DNA of 64,000 nucleotides from Nilaparvata lugens (GCF_014356525.2 NC_052511.1:10102189-10166188); one strand, 5' to 3'. Counted from the first letter of the stretch, positions 33,270 through 45,345 are shown. Notes: generated by a model from the sequence alone, not told the origin. Numbers and translations: made by a program.

Positions 33270-33660
33270 CAGATCTAATCTAATCTACCTTCTCCAGAGC
33301 CGAACAACTCTCCATCACGACCAGAATCATGTCAAGCCAGACTCGCCCGCGAACGCTACCGACTCCTAACCCGGTAAGATACTTTTTCCTGAAGGATTCC
33401 TAACCTAAAAACTCTCTTCTTTCACCGTGTCTACAACCAGTCACACGAACTGTGGACAGATTACTGAAGGTGGGAATGGAACAGAAACCTGGAGGCAAAA
33501 GTGCCAGGAAGGGTGTCTTTCAACACTACTTTCGCCTACCCCTGGCGACAAACTTCCCTTTCAACAATAATCACCCGCATCCAACAGCCTTTTCAACGCG
33601 GATTCAAAATGGCTGCTACCGGTGGCCTATTTTTTAGACTGGGTCTATTCATAACTTGAT
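33270..33660 (+). other. GC-richer stretch with a weak first-exon candidate
   Basis: ATG at 33329 in an acceptable context (A at -3) opens 15 codons (MSSQTRPRTLPTPNP) that end exactly at CCG|GTAAGAT (33373/33374), a good 5' splice site. No acceptor or second exon can be assigned in the window. A separate 61-codon frame lies at 33452-33637. Chance occurrence is quite possible. Confidence 0.15.
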
Positions 33661-34204
33661 TTATAGCCAGCTATACCTCGTATAAACATATGGATTCGCG
33701 GATTCAAGAAATATTCATCGACATGGCTTCAGTAGCCTATAGTGACTGGTGTGAGAAGTTAGTACCGGTAGATGTGACCGCGAATTGTGAACTCTTGAAT
33801 GTATTGAGTTCGTCTAGACTATGAGCCTAGAACTATGATACTGTGAGTAGTATACTAGTATCATGAACAATATTAATGGTATCTTTTTGATGTTCGAATA
33901 AATTGAATAACTAGTATTAAAATGGAATAGGCAGTTATGGTGGCTAAGTGCAGTTTGAATGGTTAATATAAGCCTAAAGTTGATTTATTGAATGCTAAAA
34001 TATTAAACTACTGTGAAATTGGAATATAAAGTGAGTAATGTTGATGGTAATCTTCTCAACAACTGTTATAACTTCTTTATTCTTCAATTATTATAATTTA
34101 TTATCCATCTCAACAACTATAATAACAACTAATGCTAACTTAGTATATTATAGCCTATATTTCTTTTATTAAAGTTCAGTTTTTATTTTATTTTTTCTAT
34201 AGTT
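33661..34204. other. AT-rich unique sequence
   Basis: No repeat, palindrome or coding signal noted. Confidence 0.35.
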
Positions 34205-34315
34205 TATAGTTTATCAGAGATTGACAATGGTGTAATAGCCGAAACCGATCTTTTTAAGTATCAATAAATCTGTGGTTTTTTGACAATTTCTTAGTATTTT
34301 TCTTGTTCATTCAAT
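34205..34315. mobile_element. family A half-element, copy A7
   Basis: Only one arm is present: tttatcagagattgacaatg, then gccgaaaccgatcttt, then tgacaatttcttagta and cattc. The other arm and the one-sided tail are missing. Confidence 0.8.
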
Positions 34316-34469
34316 TCAGTTTTTATTGTGAATTATTGCTATCCATTACATTGATAATCTAATACAACACTTTCTTAAGAAAGGAATCAATATAAACCTT
34401 ACGCTATCATTTTGTGAAACATGAATATTTTGTTTTGAATATGAATATTTTAGATTGTGATTTGGTGTA

Positions 34470-34620
34470 GAAATTTGAATGGACATAACCTATAATATTT
34501 GGACAATTTAAAACACTAAATTAGGAAATTGAAGAAGTTTTAGGCAATAGCCTGTTTTTTCTTTTCCGATTCTTGTATTTTTTGCTCACCAAATGAATAT
34601 TGTGTTTCAGCCTTATTGTT
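34470..34620 (+). repeat. family G element, copy G8
   Basis: GGAAA (34524-34528) pairs with TTTCC (34563-34567), with inner AGGC-aata-GCCT (34542-34553). Upstream ggacataacctataatattt matches the family body. Confidence 0.7.
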
Positions 34621-34978
34621 ATATTAGAGAAACATAATCGGATCTTACATGTTGGATCCATTGTAAAATTGATAAATAAGTTGTGTAATCAATAATTGAT
34701 GGAATTCGATAGTAAATTTGAAAGGTATAATATTAATAGAATAATAAATGGATAAATAGATGTATAAAATACAAAAATATTTTGGTTAGATCGATCATCA
34801 AGTTTCGAAATAATAATTTTGAATAATGCGAATGCAAAATGCGTTCTCTGAAATAAATATTTGGATCCTTCATTGATTATTCAGTCATCACTTAATAACA
34901 ATATTATTATTTAATGTGATGATGAAACAAAATAGTTGAATATTATAGACCATGCCACATTCTACCAAAACTGGTACT

Positions 34979-35125
34979 AAAAGAAGTACACATTAAACCT
35001 TTATTTTCTATGATTGACGGGATTGCATAACCAGTTCCTTCATGAGCTAATTCAATTATCGGAAACATATTAAAAGAAGTACGATTGTGATTGACGGATT
35101 GCATAACCGGTTCCTTCATTAGGCC
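34979..35125. repeat. 93-bp tandem duplication
   Basis: aaaagaagtac occurs at 34979 and 35072. Both copies contain gattgacgg(g)attgcataacc and gttccttcat. The 85-codon frame at 34943-35200 (-) spans it and has no domain. Confidence 0.75.
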
Positions 35126-35769
35126 TACCGTAATTGATTTCCCATTACAATTGTTTTCGACAGATAACTTTTGATCCTTACAAACAAACTTTAAACTCAA
35201 GTTTATTTACAAATGGATTCTATTCATTATTTGATTCTCAACATTTTAAAAACCTTGTGGATGATGGATTACCTAATATATTATTAATTGAGGTAGCCTA
35301 AACCCGTAATGACCAATGGTATCTTTCTTCAAAGTCTACACTTATAATAGCATAGTGAGAGGAGGTAGGCTATCTAAAAATTACTGTAGCCTACTGTTGT
35401 TTATTGTTGATTTCCTGTATTTATTTGAGTTAAAAGCACAGTAATAAGGTCATCAACCTCAGGTGTTGTTACTGATCTCAAGTATATCTGAGACGTACTA
35501 ACAACAATTACAACTCTATAAATTAACAGTATTGATTCCATTCTAGGACCTGCATTCCAGTCATCAAAACACTCCATAACTAACTCTCCGCAGTAAAGTG
35601 CTTAGAAGTAGGCTATCTGGCTAATCGATAATAACAATGCAGTAGCTTCCAGTTGAAGATTGATTGGGGCAGAAATAAAATAGAAGAAACTATCAAAGGA
35701 ATGCTAAAATACCGAACCCGTATACACCCGATACCACGAAATATCAATCAACTAATTAAGAAATTATTT
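35126..35769. other. unique sequence, nothing recognised
   Basis: No family or array seen. Confidence 0.35.
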
Positions 35770-36130
35770 GGAGGTTGCAGAGTTGAAAAGAGACCGACCG
35801 TTTTCGGACAGTAGAGAAGTCGTTTTGACTCCGCCTCCCGTATGGGGGCCGCCATCTTGTTTATAGCCGACAGCCGTACGAAGCAAGCTGCAACTCTCTG
35901 CTGTGTTTACATTGTTTTTCCGTTGTTTTCACTCGATTTTCAACCAATTTACAGGTGGTATTCTATTTATAGTGTTGACAGATGGTGTGTGCGTGTATTG
36001 TTATTGATTTTAAGCTGATTTCAGTCCGTAGTAACGTTGAAAACAGAACGATTTGAGGCTAGCGCTTGTAAACAAACATGGTGGTTGTAAGGTAGTGAGC
36101 GGTTGGATGAGTTCTTTGAACTTGACCGTG
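35770..36130 (+). promoter_or_regulatory. possible promoter and first exon (YY1/Pho-type motif, Inr, ATG, donor)
   Basis: gggggccgccatcttgttta (35844 on) contains GCCGCCATCTTG, a full YY1/Pho-type site. An arthropod initiator, TCAGTC, lies at 36021-36026. ATG at 36078 in a strong context (aaacaaacatgg) is followed 14 nt later by AAG|GTAGTG, an acceptable splice donor (36091/36092). The stretch is repeat-free and GC-richer. Each signal alone is common, and there is no downstream exon to confirm it. Confidence 0.2.
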
Positions 36131-36409
36131 AAAGTTAGGGAGCTCTACTCCTTTGTCCTTTCTAAATATTCCTTTATGAAAATATTATCCTGTCATGTAT
36201 CATTAACCATTATTTTGTACAAGCCTCATATAGACAGAGCGAATAGGATTAAAGTTCTAAGAATTGAATGTGCAAATGCTTAGCAAATTAATATGCTAAG
36301 AATTTAAAAACTCATTGGATAAAATCAATAGGCTATAACTTTGATATAGGCTAGTAGTTGAGCATTCCCTCATAAATAGCTCAGATTTAGATCCAAATTG
36401 GAAAATTAA

Positions 36410-36570
36410 ACAATATTTATTTATTTATTTATTTATTTATTCAAGGTGATACACATACTATAATTAGGAAAGAAAAAACAGGCAATTGCCCAAAACTTCT
36501 TCAGTTCCTGGATTTTCACATATTAAAAATAGTCCAAACAATTAGGTTAAGTTCAAATTTTGATTTCTGC
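36410..36570 (-). repeat. family G element, copy G9
   Basis: (ATTT)n tail 36417-36442, then aggaaagaaaaaacaggcaa and tgcccaaaacttcttcagtt, and the body word gtccaaacaattaggtta. Confidence 0.75.
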
Positions 36571-37307
36571 CAAAGTTTCCGCACCATCCGAGGAAGATAA
36601 CACAGATATGAAATTGATTTTGAATTTTACAATGTTGTTAATTTTAATATATTGAATAGCTTCATTCTATATCAATGTAGCCCATTCTATATCACTATAT
36701 TGTGATCTGTCTTTATTGATAAATTGTTAAATTGTGAATTATTTTTGACTCTAATTATTATTCACTCTATGTGAATTATTCTTCACAGAATATATTCTGT
36801 ATATTCTATATACACTATAGTAAGCTACACTGTTTTAGGCTACAAAATATCAGTGATATCACAAGCCAAATCCAATAAAACTATTTTTGTAATATATTGT
36901 AGATATGACACAATCCCTAAAAGCGATATTTTTCAACAATGAGAAGTTTACTATTGCACTAAATTCTATACATAGATATGCGATAACCCATAGTTGCATA
37001 ATATCATAAATTGAAAAGCTGAAAGTTAACAGAGAGTGCTAGGTCAAATGTTATACTGTGGCCTACCCTGTTATCATATCATCAGATAAGTTGTATCAGT
37101 TATTGACTGTGAGGAATGAATTTTCGGTTCAAAATTTCCAACTGTATAAGGCTAATCAATACTACTAATGATATATTATTCTGTATGCAAGTAAAAAGAT
37201 GATTGATGAATATCAGTTCAAATTTGTCAAATTAAATTGATTTTTATACAGTGAATAAGAATATCAATTACAGCCTACTATTCACAAGTATGATAATTTA
37301 TGAGAGT
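36571..37307. other. AT-rich unique sequence
   Basis: No structure noted beyond local AT-rich redundancy (36690-36800). Confidence 0.35.
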
Positions 37308-37610
37308 GTTCAATTTTCAATTATTGATTTCTTGATTCGCTTAGGTTGTCACATAAGAATAACCGTTGAAAATATAATTAACAAAAATGAATTTAAACAT
37401 TTTCATAAAATTTCAAAAATATGTCTCACTCTCTAACAACTAAAAATCAATTTTAATTCAATTTTTAATTATTGATTTCTTGATTCGCTTACGTTGTTAC
37501 ATAAAAAATAACCGTTGAAAACATAATTAACAAAAATGAATTTAAACATTTTCATAAAATCACAAAATTATGTCTCACTCTCTAACAACTAGTTAAAAAT
37601 CTGTATTATT
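37308..37610. repeat. 158-bp tandem duplication
   Basis: tgatttcttgattcgctta starts at 37325 and 37483. Both copies end with atgtctcactctctaacaac. Confidence 0.88.
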
Positions 37611-38239
37611 TAGAAGTATATCTTTAAAAACACAGATTTTTATGATTCTTACAAATCTATTCCTTGCTCAACACCACTTGAAAAATAATCCAAGTAATAT
37701 CAAATGGATTTATCATTCCCACTTTCAAAATAAAAATTAATTCATTTTCACAAAAACCTCCACATGATAATAAATTTAATAGCTTGACTCAAAATATTCC
37801 CTTTTCTAAATCATTGTAAGAAATTTGATGACAAAGTTAATTCAAGAAAGAAATGTCGCATGTTCCCCAGATAACTGATAACTCCGAAATTTCTCAACGT
37901 TCAATTTACGTAACAGAATAATATCGTCTTGTGAAATCTATTACCCTAATTAGAACAGCGACTAATTTCGAGTTATGGTCGTTTAGCTTGCATATCTAGC
38001 GGCCATTTCAGATAAGATGGGTCAAACTTATCAAAACTAGGGGTCACAGAAAAGATAAACGACACAACATATTGTCAATGACATTTTCTACTTGTACTGT
38101 GACAAAATTTTTATGAGAACTGAGGATTCCAATGACAATTTAGGACATTTTTAGCATAATACTGATTTTTACTTCTATATAGGCTATGTTACAACTCTGA
38201 TTCCATGGAGTTGGTTGTGTCTAAAATGTATTAATGAAA
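37611..38239. other. unique sequence, nothing recognised
   Basis: Less AT-rich at 37920-38050. No motif or repeat recognised. Confidence 0.35.
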
Positions 38240-38400
38240 TAAAAACACACATAATAAATATCGTCAAATTCTACAGTTTCATTTAAAAAATAATACTTAA
38301 AAAAATTCGTCGATATACGTGTGTTTTTATTCCATTATGGAACGGTTCTACAACATCGACAGTGACTCGATGTGACATCGAATTTTGAAAAATGTATTAC
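38240..38400. repeat. dispersed repeat related to 780-900 and 10143-10272
   Basis: Contains aataaaaacacacataataa on the left and gtgtttttattccattatgg with aacggttctacaacatcgac on the right. The left part is roughly the inverse of the start of the right part, consistent with an inverted-repeat element. Confidence 0.5.
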
Positions 38401-38546
38401 TTCAAAACTATGTTTTATTTCTTCATGAATAATAATAAACAAAGACAAACAAATTAATTAAAGACAAAGACAAAGACAAATTGAACAATTAATTAAAATA
38501 GATTCAGAATGAGAGCTTTCAAAATAAAATTTCTACAATATATTAC

Positions 38547-38811
38547 CGTAGAGAAACATTATCGTGAGTAGATATCCCATGGTATAGGGCGTTTATGTCG
38601 CAACTTTTATTGTTACCTCAAGCCGATTATTGTCGAATTCTACTGTTTTGTTGGGGTGAGAGTGTATGAACGGCACAATATGAGAGACTATCAGAGTCAA
38701 ACAGCTTCACGGGAAAGAATTACATAAACTATCGGTTTGAGATAACAGTAAAAGTTGCGACATAAACGCCCTATACCATGGGATATCTACTTATGCTATT
38801 GTTTCTCTATG
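38547..38811. mobile_element. family I element, copy I2, 7-bp target duplication
   Basis: Ends cgtagagaaacattatcgtg and gctattgtttctctatg. Identical internal landmarks (gatatcccatggtatagggc, gtcgcaacttttactgt-type words on both arms). atattac flanks it exactly (38540-38546, 38812-38818). 265 bp. Confidence 0.95.
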
Positions 38812-38989
38812 ATATTACTCGATTCTAGGGATCTGGAACAAGTGAGGAAATTATGATTAGGTTGTGAGCCTAATATACCATAGTTAACCACTTCTTCAAA
38901 ATACAGAAAATTTTGGAAATCAACTTTTAATTTTGACATCATTTACTCTATGAATTGATTTGAACTAATAGGACAAGACCTGAATATCA

Positions 38990-39190
38990 ATCTTTAGCTT
39001 GCCATTATGCATTACCTATAGTTATAGAATTATTCATTTATTTATATTTTTAATCATTCAGAATTACCCAACTTACAGAAAAGTACCACAGGCTTATAAG
39101 CCCAAAACGGTTCCAATTATAATTCATACAACTGTCCAAATGCAGCTAGGTTATGTGTCACTTAACATTTTTCAATTACACACTCAATGA
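38990..39190 (-). repeat. family G element, copy G10
   Basis: Tail attcatttatttatattttt, then accacaggcttataagccca and aaaacggttcc, and the body word caaatgcagctaggttatgt. The core is more diverged than most. Confidence 0.65.
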
Positions 39191-39957
39191 ACAAATAAAC
39201 AGTAAACAATCTTATAGGTTTTCTCTGCTATAGTCTAACAAATATTTTTCCGACATTCAATCATACAACCGATTATTTCAAGTCTCTAATATCAAGTCTT
39301 TCAATATTTGAATCGATCAGGAAGAGTTCAGCATCATTTCGAGCTACCTTATGACCTAATTAGTATCACATAATAATGAAAGACTGCAGTGAGTTAAGCT
39401 ATCAGGGATCACTGATGATGGATATAACATCTAATGACGGGATGGTATTTGAATAAAACTGGACAAAGAACAACTGATGTCACCTTACAATGTAAATGTC
39501 AGGAGGTGACCTATATAGAGCGCCGCGGGACAAAGACGGAAAACAAATAATGTACTTTGTTTAAATTATTAGGCTATCATTCACCATGGTAACCACACAG
39601 TGACTACAATATTCTCTCTCTCTCTCTCATTCCTTTCCACTTGCTTTGTTTGTTCTCTTCCCAACAAAGAATGTGCTAGAGTAAAGCTAGAAGGAAGAGG
39701 AATTTGTTTTTTTTCAAAACCGTAGAAAAGCTAGAAAAGAGTAGCTGAGTTGTTATTTTTAGTAGATTACTGTATTATTCTAGTATTTTTTTAATTTCGG
39801 TCTAGTATTTTGGTAGCCTTTAAAGGAACAATAAGAGGAAAGTTTAGATTTCATTATACAGTAGCTTTATTTACTTATAAGTTTTGATTGATCAATTGGT
39901 AGCCTTCATAGGAAAATGCATTTTCTTTTTTATCCGAAATAAGAGTAGGAGGGAATT
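39191..39957. other. unique sequence with a (CT)n run
   Basis: CT microsatellite at about 39612-39630. No genes or families seen. Confidence 0.35.
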
Positions 39958-40430
39958 TTAGATTGAAATATAACTTTATTTACTCCTGACCTATTAATAA
40001 TTCTCGAAGATTTACATGATTTGATTGATTACATTATAAAAAAGGGGAAATGATTGAATAGAATTGTTCTTGGTATTTGAGTACTTGTTTTATCCATATT
40101 GTTGTTAGTATTCTCTCACCGACCCGTAAATTTTCAATAATCTACTTAGTTTATAATTAATAAGTTCTGAGATGATTATAACTTGATTTACTCCCATCCT
40201 TCAAAAATTCCAAGATTTACATGTAAATAAGATGTGCATGTAACATGTAAATTCCAAGATTTACATGATTTGATTAACATCATAAAAAAGGGGGAAATAT
40301 TGAATAGAATTAGGTATTTGAGTACTTCTTGTTTTATCCATATTGTTGTTAGTATTCTCTCACCGTCCCGTAATTTTTTGATAATCTACTTAGTTTATGA
40401 TTTAAAAATTCTGATACTAGTCTATGAATG
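39958..40430. repeat. 244-bp tandem duplication
   Basis: tattgttgttagtattctct starts at 40097 and 40341. Both copies run from a tttactcc block through ccgtaa(a)ttttt and ataatctacttagttta. Confidence 0.85.
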
Positions 40431-41368
40431 TTGATCACATTGATAATTCAAGAAAAAATTGCATGACGAGTGCATGAATCTGGATATAGTGGAATTATAA
40501 ATCTACTATTATTCTATTCGAGAAATTGATCATTGGTGTTATCCAATATTTCCACAAGATAGATTTAAAATACACATGCAATGCCCATACATAAATCAGT
40601 ATTAATTTCCTAACTGAAGTTTTCATTCTCATTCTGGCTGCTTTTGTTGGAATAGAGCTTATTTTTACATATTTTTCACCTGAAAGTTGAAATTGGTCTT
40701 GGAAGATAATCTGTAAATAATACTTGATAAATTGTTGGAGAGGTAATCTACCTGTCTCATGATACTCGACAGTTCTCTGTCACACCACTAAGCGAACGAT
40801 CAAAGTCTACTGACTTTCGAAAAACGGTGTTTCAGAGTTTTTTCTAGTAAGGAACACACTTTTTGAAACCGTTACTTCAACAATATATTTCCTCCCTCAC
40901 CAACCCTTGTGGAGACAAGCCGATTTCTATTATTGCAATAGAAAACATTCTTGAGTAGAAAGTTTGTGGTAGAACGGTATCACCTTTTGTTAGTTTTTTT
41001 TTTGTGTAAAAACAGTGATACTAAAAGATTGAAAAGAAAAGGCTGCAAGAGAAAGTTTCCGATTCCAGGAGAGTTTGTAGACTAAAAAATACACAATAGG
41101 TGATCTCCAGTAATTTATTGTCCACAATGAGATCAGTTGGGGATGTTGAGCTGAATCCACTCAGTTGCTGAAGGTAGGCTGCTCTTGTGAGAGTATTGTA
41201 TTGTGTGGTGTTGTGGTCATAGAGTGTATATTGTACAATAGTGCAGTATTTTTAATGAAATCGACTGAAACCTCAATTGTAACTGATTCACTGGCATCTT
41301 GTTTCCACTTAAACGTGAGTAATAAGTATTTTCACATAGATTTCTACTATATTTACCAACTTAGAGGC
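40431..41368. other. unique sequence, nothing recognised
   Basis: The 78-codon frame at 41165-41401 (+) shows no domain. No repeat arrays. Confidence 0.35.
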
Positions 41369-41600
41369 AGTCAATGGGTTATTGAATTAGTTGTTACTTA
41401 GAGGATAACTATTTATCTATTTGAATACTTATAATTCAAACCTTGAAAATAGGGTTACTTTCAATACTTACGTATTGAATTAGTCAATGGGTTATTGAAT
41501 TAGCTGTTACTCAGAGGATAACTATTTATCTATTTGAATACTTTGATTCTTATATTTGAATACTTATAATCAAAATACTTACAATTCAAACCTTGAAAAT
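41369..41600. repeat. 113-bp tandem duplication
   Basis: agtcaatgggttattgaatt starts at 41369 and 41482. Both continue through agaggataactatttatcta. Confidence 0.85.
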
Positions 41601-41795
41601 GAGCCTAGTAGCCTATGTTGATATTATAATGTATATAAAATAAAATTTCTAAAAATACATGACCATGATTAACAAAACTGTGACTGTTAAATTAATAAAC
41701 ATTGATAACTATTATTGCTGTTAACACAAATAACTGTTGAATAGGAGGAAGGTCCCGCATGGGCTGTGCCTGTGCGCGGGGAATTGCTGTATGAA

Positions 41796-42075
41796 ATATA
41801 TATTTGTACTCAGTACACTATTATAAAAAACTATATTCATGATGGTGTCATATATATCTCATGAAATGTAACTATATACAACATGAACCGCTGAATAAAA
41901 TATATCTGTACTCAGTACACTGTTATACAAACTATATTCATGATGGTCTGATATATATCTCATGGAATGTAACTATATACAACATGAACCGCTGAATAAT
42001 ATATATCAGATATATATTATATATTATATATTATAGTACAGATTCTGTACTCAGTACACTGTTCTTCATACTATA
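41796..42075. repeat. 102-139 bp tandem repeat, 3 copies
   Basis: gtactcagtacac at 41806, 41908 and 42047. The shared body includes actatattcatgatgg and caacatgaaccgctgaat. A (TATA)-rich expansion at 42000-42035 lengthens the second unit. Confidence 0.88.
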
Positions 42076-42239
42076 TTCGAAGAGGTACGTGAGTTTCTAC
42101 ATGAAAAATAAATCTATAGATACAAAATTACGTAGTAACTATAGTTTTCTAGATACATCGTTCAAAAATCCTGTAAAACATTAGTTGTGCATATTATCGG
42201 GTAGGAAGAGGGAACCTCTAGGCCTACATAACCTACTTG

Positions 42240-42840
42240 CTGAGGCAATCTAGAAATAGTTTAGACGTTTATGTTTTATCGACAACGTCACCTAGACAAC
42301 GTACAGTCTAGAAGGAACAAGTTCGATAATAAAGCAGTATCGAGGGGCGAAGTCAAGAAATATTTCTGAGTTGCGACAAAGCCTTGAGCGATTCGGGACA
42401 AGTTGAAAGAGAGAAAGTAACTTATTTCTTGTTGTTGGAGGCACCCAACACTGATTGAGACATCTCTCGACTGCAATCTAATGATATATAATTTCCGTTG
42501 AAATTGCAGTACCGTTCGCAGCGCAGGCGCAGTGCAGTGCCTCTGGCTAGCATCGTTCAACTGTTGAAATGCCTTCAGCCATCCTCGGCAAAAGGATGCC
42601 AATCCTATGCACGGCATCTGAGTCCTTTAAAGGGATTGGTCTCTAAGTTATAGTCTATGGTTGTAAATATGATTCTAAATAGCAGCCTACCTTAGAATGT
42701 CTGATAGCTGAAGCTCGTTCGGTGTTTAAAGGTTACTTACAATAGTCAGATGTTTAGCTACTGATAGTGTCGCCACACTATCACTGTACTAGTGTAGTAC
42801 TTTGTCGCCAGCCCAGTTTGTCGCGGTCCCTCAATGATTG
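42240..42840. other. GC-richer, low-repeat stretch; unassigned 109-codon frame on -
   Basis: The frame 42288-42617 (-) starts MPCIGLASFCRGW. No domain, signal peptide or family is recognised, and it has no recognisable neighbours. A degenerate RFX-like match at 42287-42300 is of chance quality. Could be promoter-type sequence; undecided. Confidence 0.25.
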
Positions 42841-42844
42841 GTGA

Positions 42845-43700
42845 TAGTCTCAATGATACTGTGATACTTTTTAAGATCAGTTTGGAAGATTCTCAATATT
42901 TGACTATAATTTGGTATTTTAATCATTCTAAATTCAAAATTTCTAGCTCATTTTTGGACAGAACTTTGAACTTTAACTTTCCTCAGTAAGAACATAACCT
43001 ATTTTTTCGGACATTTTATTATTTATAAAATTTGGGAACAGAATAGTTTTGGGCTATGCCTGTTGTTTTACCCCGATCATATTCATATGATTTGTAATTA
43101 TATCAACGAATCAGCGAATAAATAAATAAATATATCTTATCTAACATAAAGATAATAGTCTAAAAATAAACTTCACATTTACTTCACCAATTTGAAGAAT
43201 ATGGATTACATATTTCCAATTATTGGTAATTTATGTACTCTGGTATTATGATACTTTTGAAGATCAGTTTGAAGAGATTCTCAATGTATTATATTTACCA
43301 TAGAGATAATAGTCGAAAAATTAACTCCATACTTACTTCACCAATTTGAAGAATATGGATTGCATATTTCCAATTATTGGTAATTTATATACTCTGGTAT
43401 TATGATACTTTTGAAGATCAGTTTGAAGAGATTCTCAATGTATTATATTTACCATGAAGATAATAGTCGAAAAATTAACCCCACATTTACTTCACCAATT
43501 TGAAGAATATGGATTACATATTTCCAATTATTGGTAATTTATATAGCCTACTCTGGAATTATGATACTCTTGAAGATTAGTTTGGAGAAATTCTCAATGC
43601 ATTATATTTACCATGGAGATAATAGTAAAAAAATCAACTACACATTTACTTCACCAATTTTAAGAATTTAGATTATATATTTCCAATCATTGGTAATTCA
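42845..43700. repeat. 154-159 bp tandem array, 4 copies plus a partial one, interrupted by G12
   Basis: cttcaccaatttgaagaata-type landmarks at 43185, 43339, 43493 and 43652. A partial unit (gatcagtttggaagattctc) at 42870-42900 is cut off from the rest by a family G insertion. Confidence 0.92.
42900..43130 (+). repeat. family G element, copy G12, inside the 154-bp array
   Basis: Body gactataatttggtatttta, then aacataacctattttttcgg, then gggaacagaatagttttggg and the tail gcgaataaataaataaata. Because it interrupts a known array, both borders can be read: tctcaatat on the left, tatctt...gataatag on the right. Confidence 0.88.
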
Positions 43701-43829
43701 TAGGCATAAACTCATAATTGAATGCTCTCAAATCCATGTTGGTATTTCAGCATTATATTATTCATTGTCTAAATAGAATCACACAAATGAAGCACTCATA
43801 TTGTATAATTCTTCAAATTACTTTAAAAT

Positions 43830-44055
43830 TTAGTGGAGTATTCTTATTTAATTTGGTTTTCAACTTTTCTAAATTCTAAATTCCTAGTTTATAGATATTT
43901 TGGAGTCAAAATAGGACAAAAATCATGAAGTGAAACCTAACCTATTTTTAGACTATTTTTACAAGAAACAGTTTCGAGCTTTAAGCGTGTTGTTTCTTTC
44001 CTAATCATTCATAATTGAGAATGATATTGTATGTATAAATGAATAAATAAATTAA
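43830..44055 (+). repeat. family G element, copy G13
   Basis: Same subfamily as G1 (shared aaaatcatgaagtg). Core aagaaacagtttcgagcttt, with ttgtttctttcctaatcatt after it. Tail gtataaatgaataaataaat. Confidence 0.85.
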
Positions 44056-44295
44056 TCTCTCCAATATTTGGCTATTCTTATTCATGCAATTGGTATTATT
44101 GAGATATAGTTTAGTTTAGATATCAGACACTACTTAGACCAATCGCGAACTGACAAAAACTACATGAACCAAGTCTGGATTACAAAAATATCAAGAATTA
44201 TATCTGAGAATAGCTACTACAGACACACAAAATGAAGCACTCATTTTGTATATTATACTTCAAATTCAGTTCTCTGATATATGGCCATTATCCTA

Positions 44296-44823
44296 TACTA
44301 TTAAACGAGCAATTTCTCTTCATATGATTGCACTAGGTCTTATCCCTGAGAAAATTCACTGAAGAACATTGAAAGGATAATTATCATTCATCCTTGGAAA
44401 AACATCTGATAATAATAATTATTTCGTCGTCTGTTAGTGATGGAAGTGAGTGAGCGAGTTCTTGTGTGTGGGACTGTGTCAAAATTACAACTCAGCTGTT
44501 GAACTTTTGTAATCATTCAATCAGGTACTCAGTGCCGGTTACAAAAGGCCGGGTTATTTTCAATCCTGATTAATTCCAGTAGATACATCTTTTTGAAATG
44601 GTCTTCTCTGATTTGGTTCACGTGAAGTTAATCAGGATTAAAATTTAACCGGTTTTTGTGCAACTGGGTCTTTGTGAGGGAAATTTTTGCATTCCTCTGG
44701 GAATTATTCTCAATTTACTGTTATTAGATGGAACATTTCTTTATGAATGTTATTATAATTTCTTCCTTCTAAATGAATGTTTCATGATGTTGTACTCCAG
44801 AGCGAAGCTCGGTCCCTGATATT
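44296..44823 (+). mobile_element. family B element, copy B3, with MITE M nested
   Basis: Begins attaaacgagcaatttctct and ends gagcgaagctcggtccctga, carrying the GAGC-gaa-GCTC mini-hairpin. The body shares cactaggtcttatccctgag and attcatccttggaaaaacat with B1. The aaaacggctc motif of B1 is deleted here. Non-coding. Confidence 0.8.
44528..44670. mobile_element. family M MITE nested in B3
   Basis: Inverted arms: cagtgccggttacaaaaggc with aatcctgattaattcc on the left; gaagttaatcaggattaaaa with ttaaccggtttttgtgcaac on the right. The loop lies around 44590-44615. One full copy only. Confidence 0.75.
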
Positions 44824-44869
44824 TATCCTTATTCATGCAATTGGTTTCAGAGATACAGTTTAGTCTAGA

Positions 44870-45205
44870 TATTTATTTATTTGTTGATATAATTACAAAT
44901 CATATGAATATGATGGGGATAGAACAACAGGCATAGCCCAAACTATTCTGTTTCCAAATTTTGATAAATAATGAAATGTCCGAAAAAATAGGTTATGTTC
45001 TTACTGAGGAAATTTAAAGTTCTAAGTTATGTCCAAGAATATATATTAGCTAGAAATTTTGAATTTAGAATGATTAAAATACCAAATTATAGTCAAATTT
45101 TGCACTTACTATCACCGCACTTTGAATAAATTAAGTTATTTCAGAAAATTTTGAAGCCAAAAATATACACACAACTTTCAACTAGGCACAGCTGTTACAA
45201 ACTCT
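44870..45205 (-). repeat. family G element, near full-length copy G14
   Basis: Read on -, it starts near acagctgtgcctagttgaaa (about 45192) and runs through gactataatttggtatttta and aacataacctattttttcgg to gggctatgcctgttgttcta and a tttattt-type tail (on + at about 44868-44882). G16 is collinear, giving a full length of about 335-350 bp. No B box of good quality is visible. Confidence 0.85.
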
Positions 45206-45345
45206 GAAACATTCAAGACCTATAACGAACTGACAAGAACTATAATGAAACAAGACTAGTTTTCAAATATCAAGAATTATTATATATGAAAATGGATGGA
45301 TACTAAAAACACACAGGTATAGCCAAGAGTTCAGTCTAATAGAGA

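Larger units (their letters stand above)
43701..45345. repeat. diverged host duplication whose copies each caught a different element
   Basis: aatgaagcactcat(a/t)ttgtat occurs at about 43788 and 44231. cttattcatgcaattggt occurs at about 44077 and 44828. cgaactgacaa(a/g)aacta occurs at about 44145 and 45227. The first interval holds G13, the second B3 (with M inside), and the last is split by G14. Similarity is clear but gapped. Confidence 0.7.

Noticed and set aside
41735..41800. A further family G core (gggctgtgcctgtgcgcggg)
   Set aside because: Only the central few bases agree. No body, tail or pairing stem of the family.
42287..42300. Second RFX-like X-box (GTCACCTAGACAAC)
   Set aside because: Matches only the degenerate consensus. 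By rough calculation several such matches are expected in 64 kb by chance.
42288..42617. 109-codon - strand frame as a gene
   Set aside because: No family recognised and no supporting signals. Kept only as an unassigned note.
15851..44823. Family B called as Helitron
   Set aside because: There is a small GC hairpin near the 3' end, but neither a constant 5' TC nor a 3' CTRR nor A-T target insertion could be shown across the three copies.
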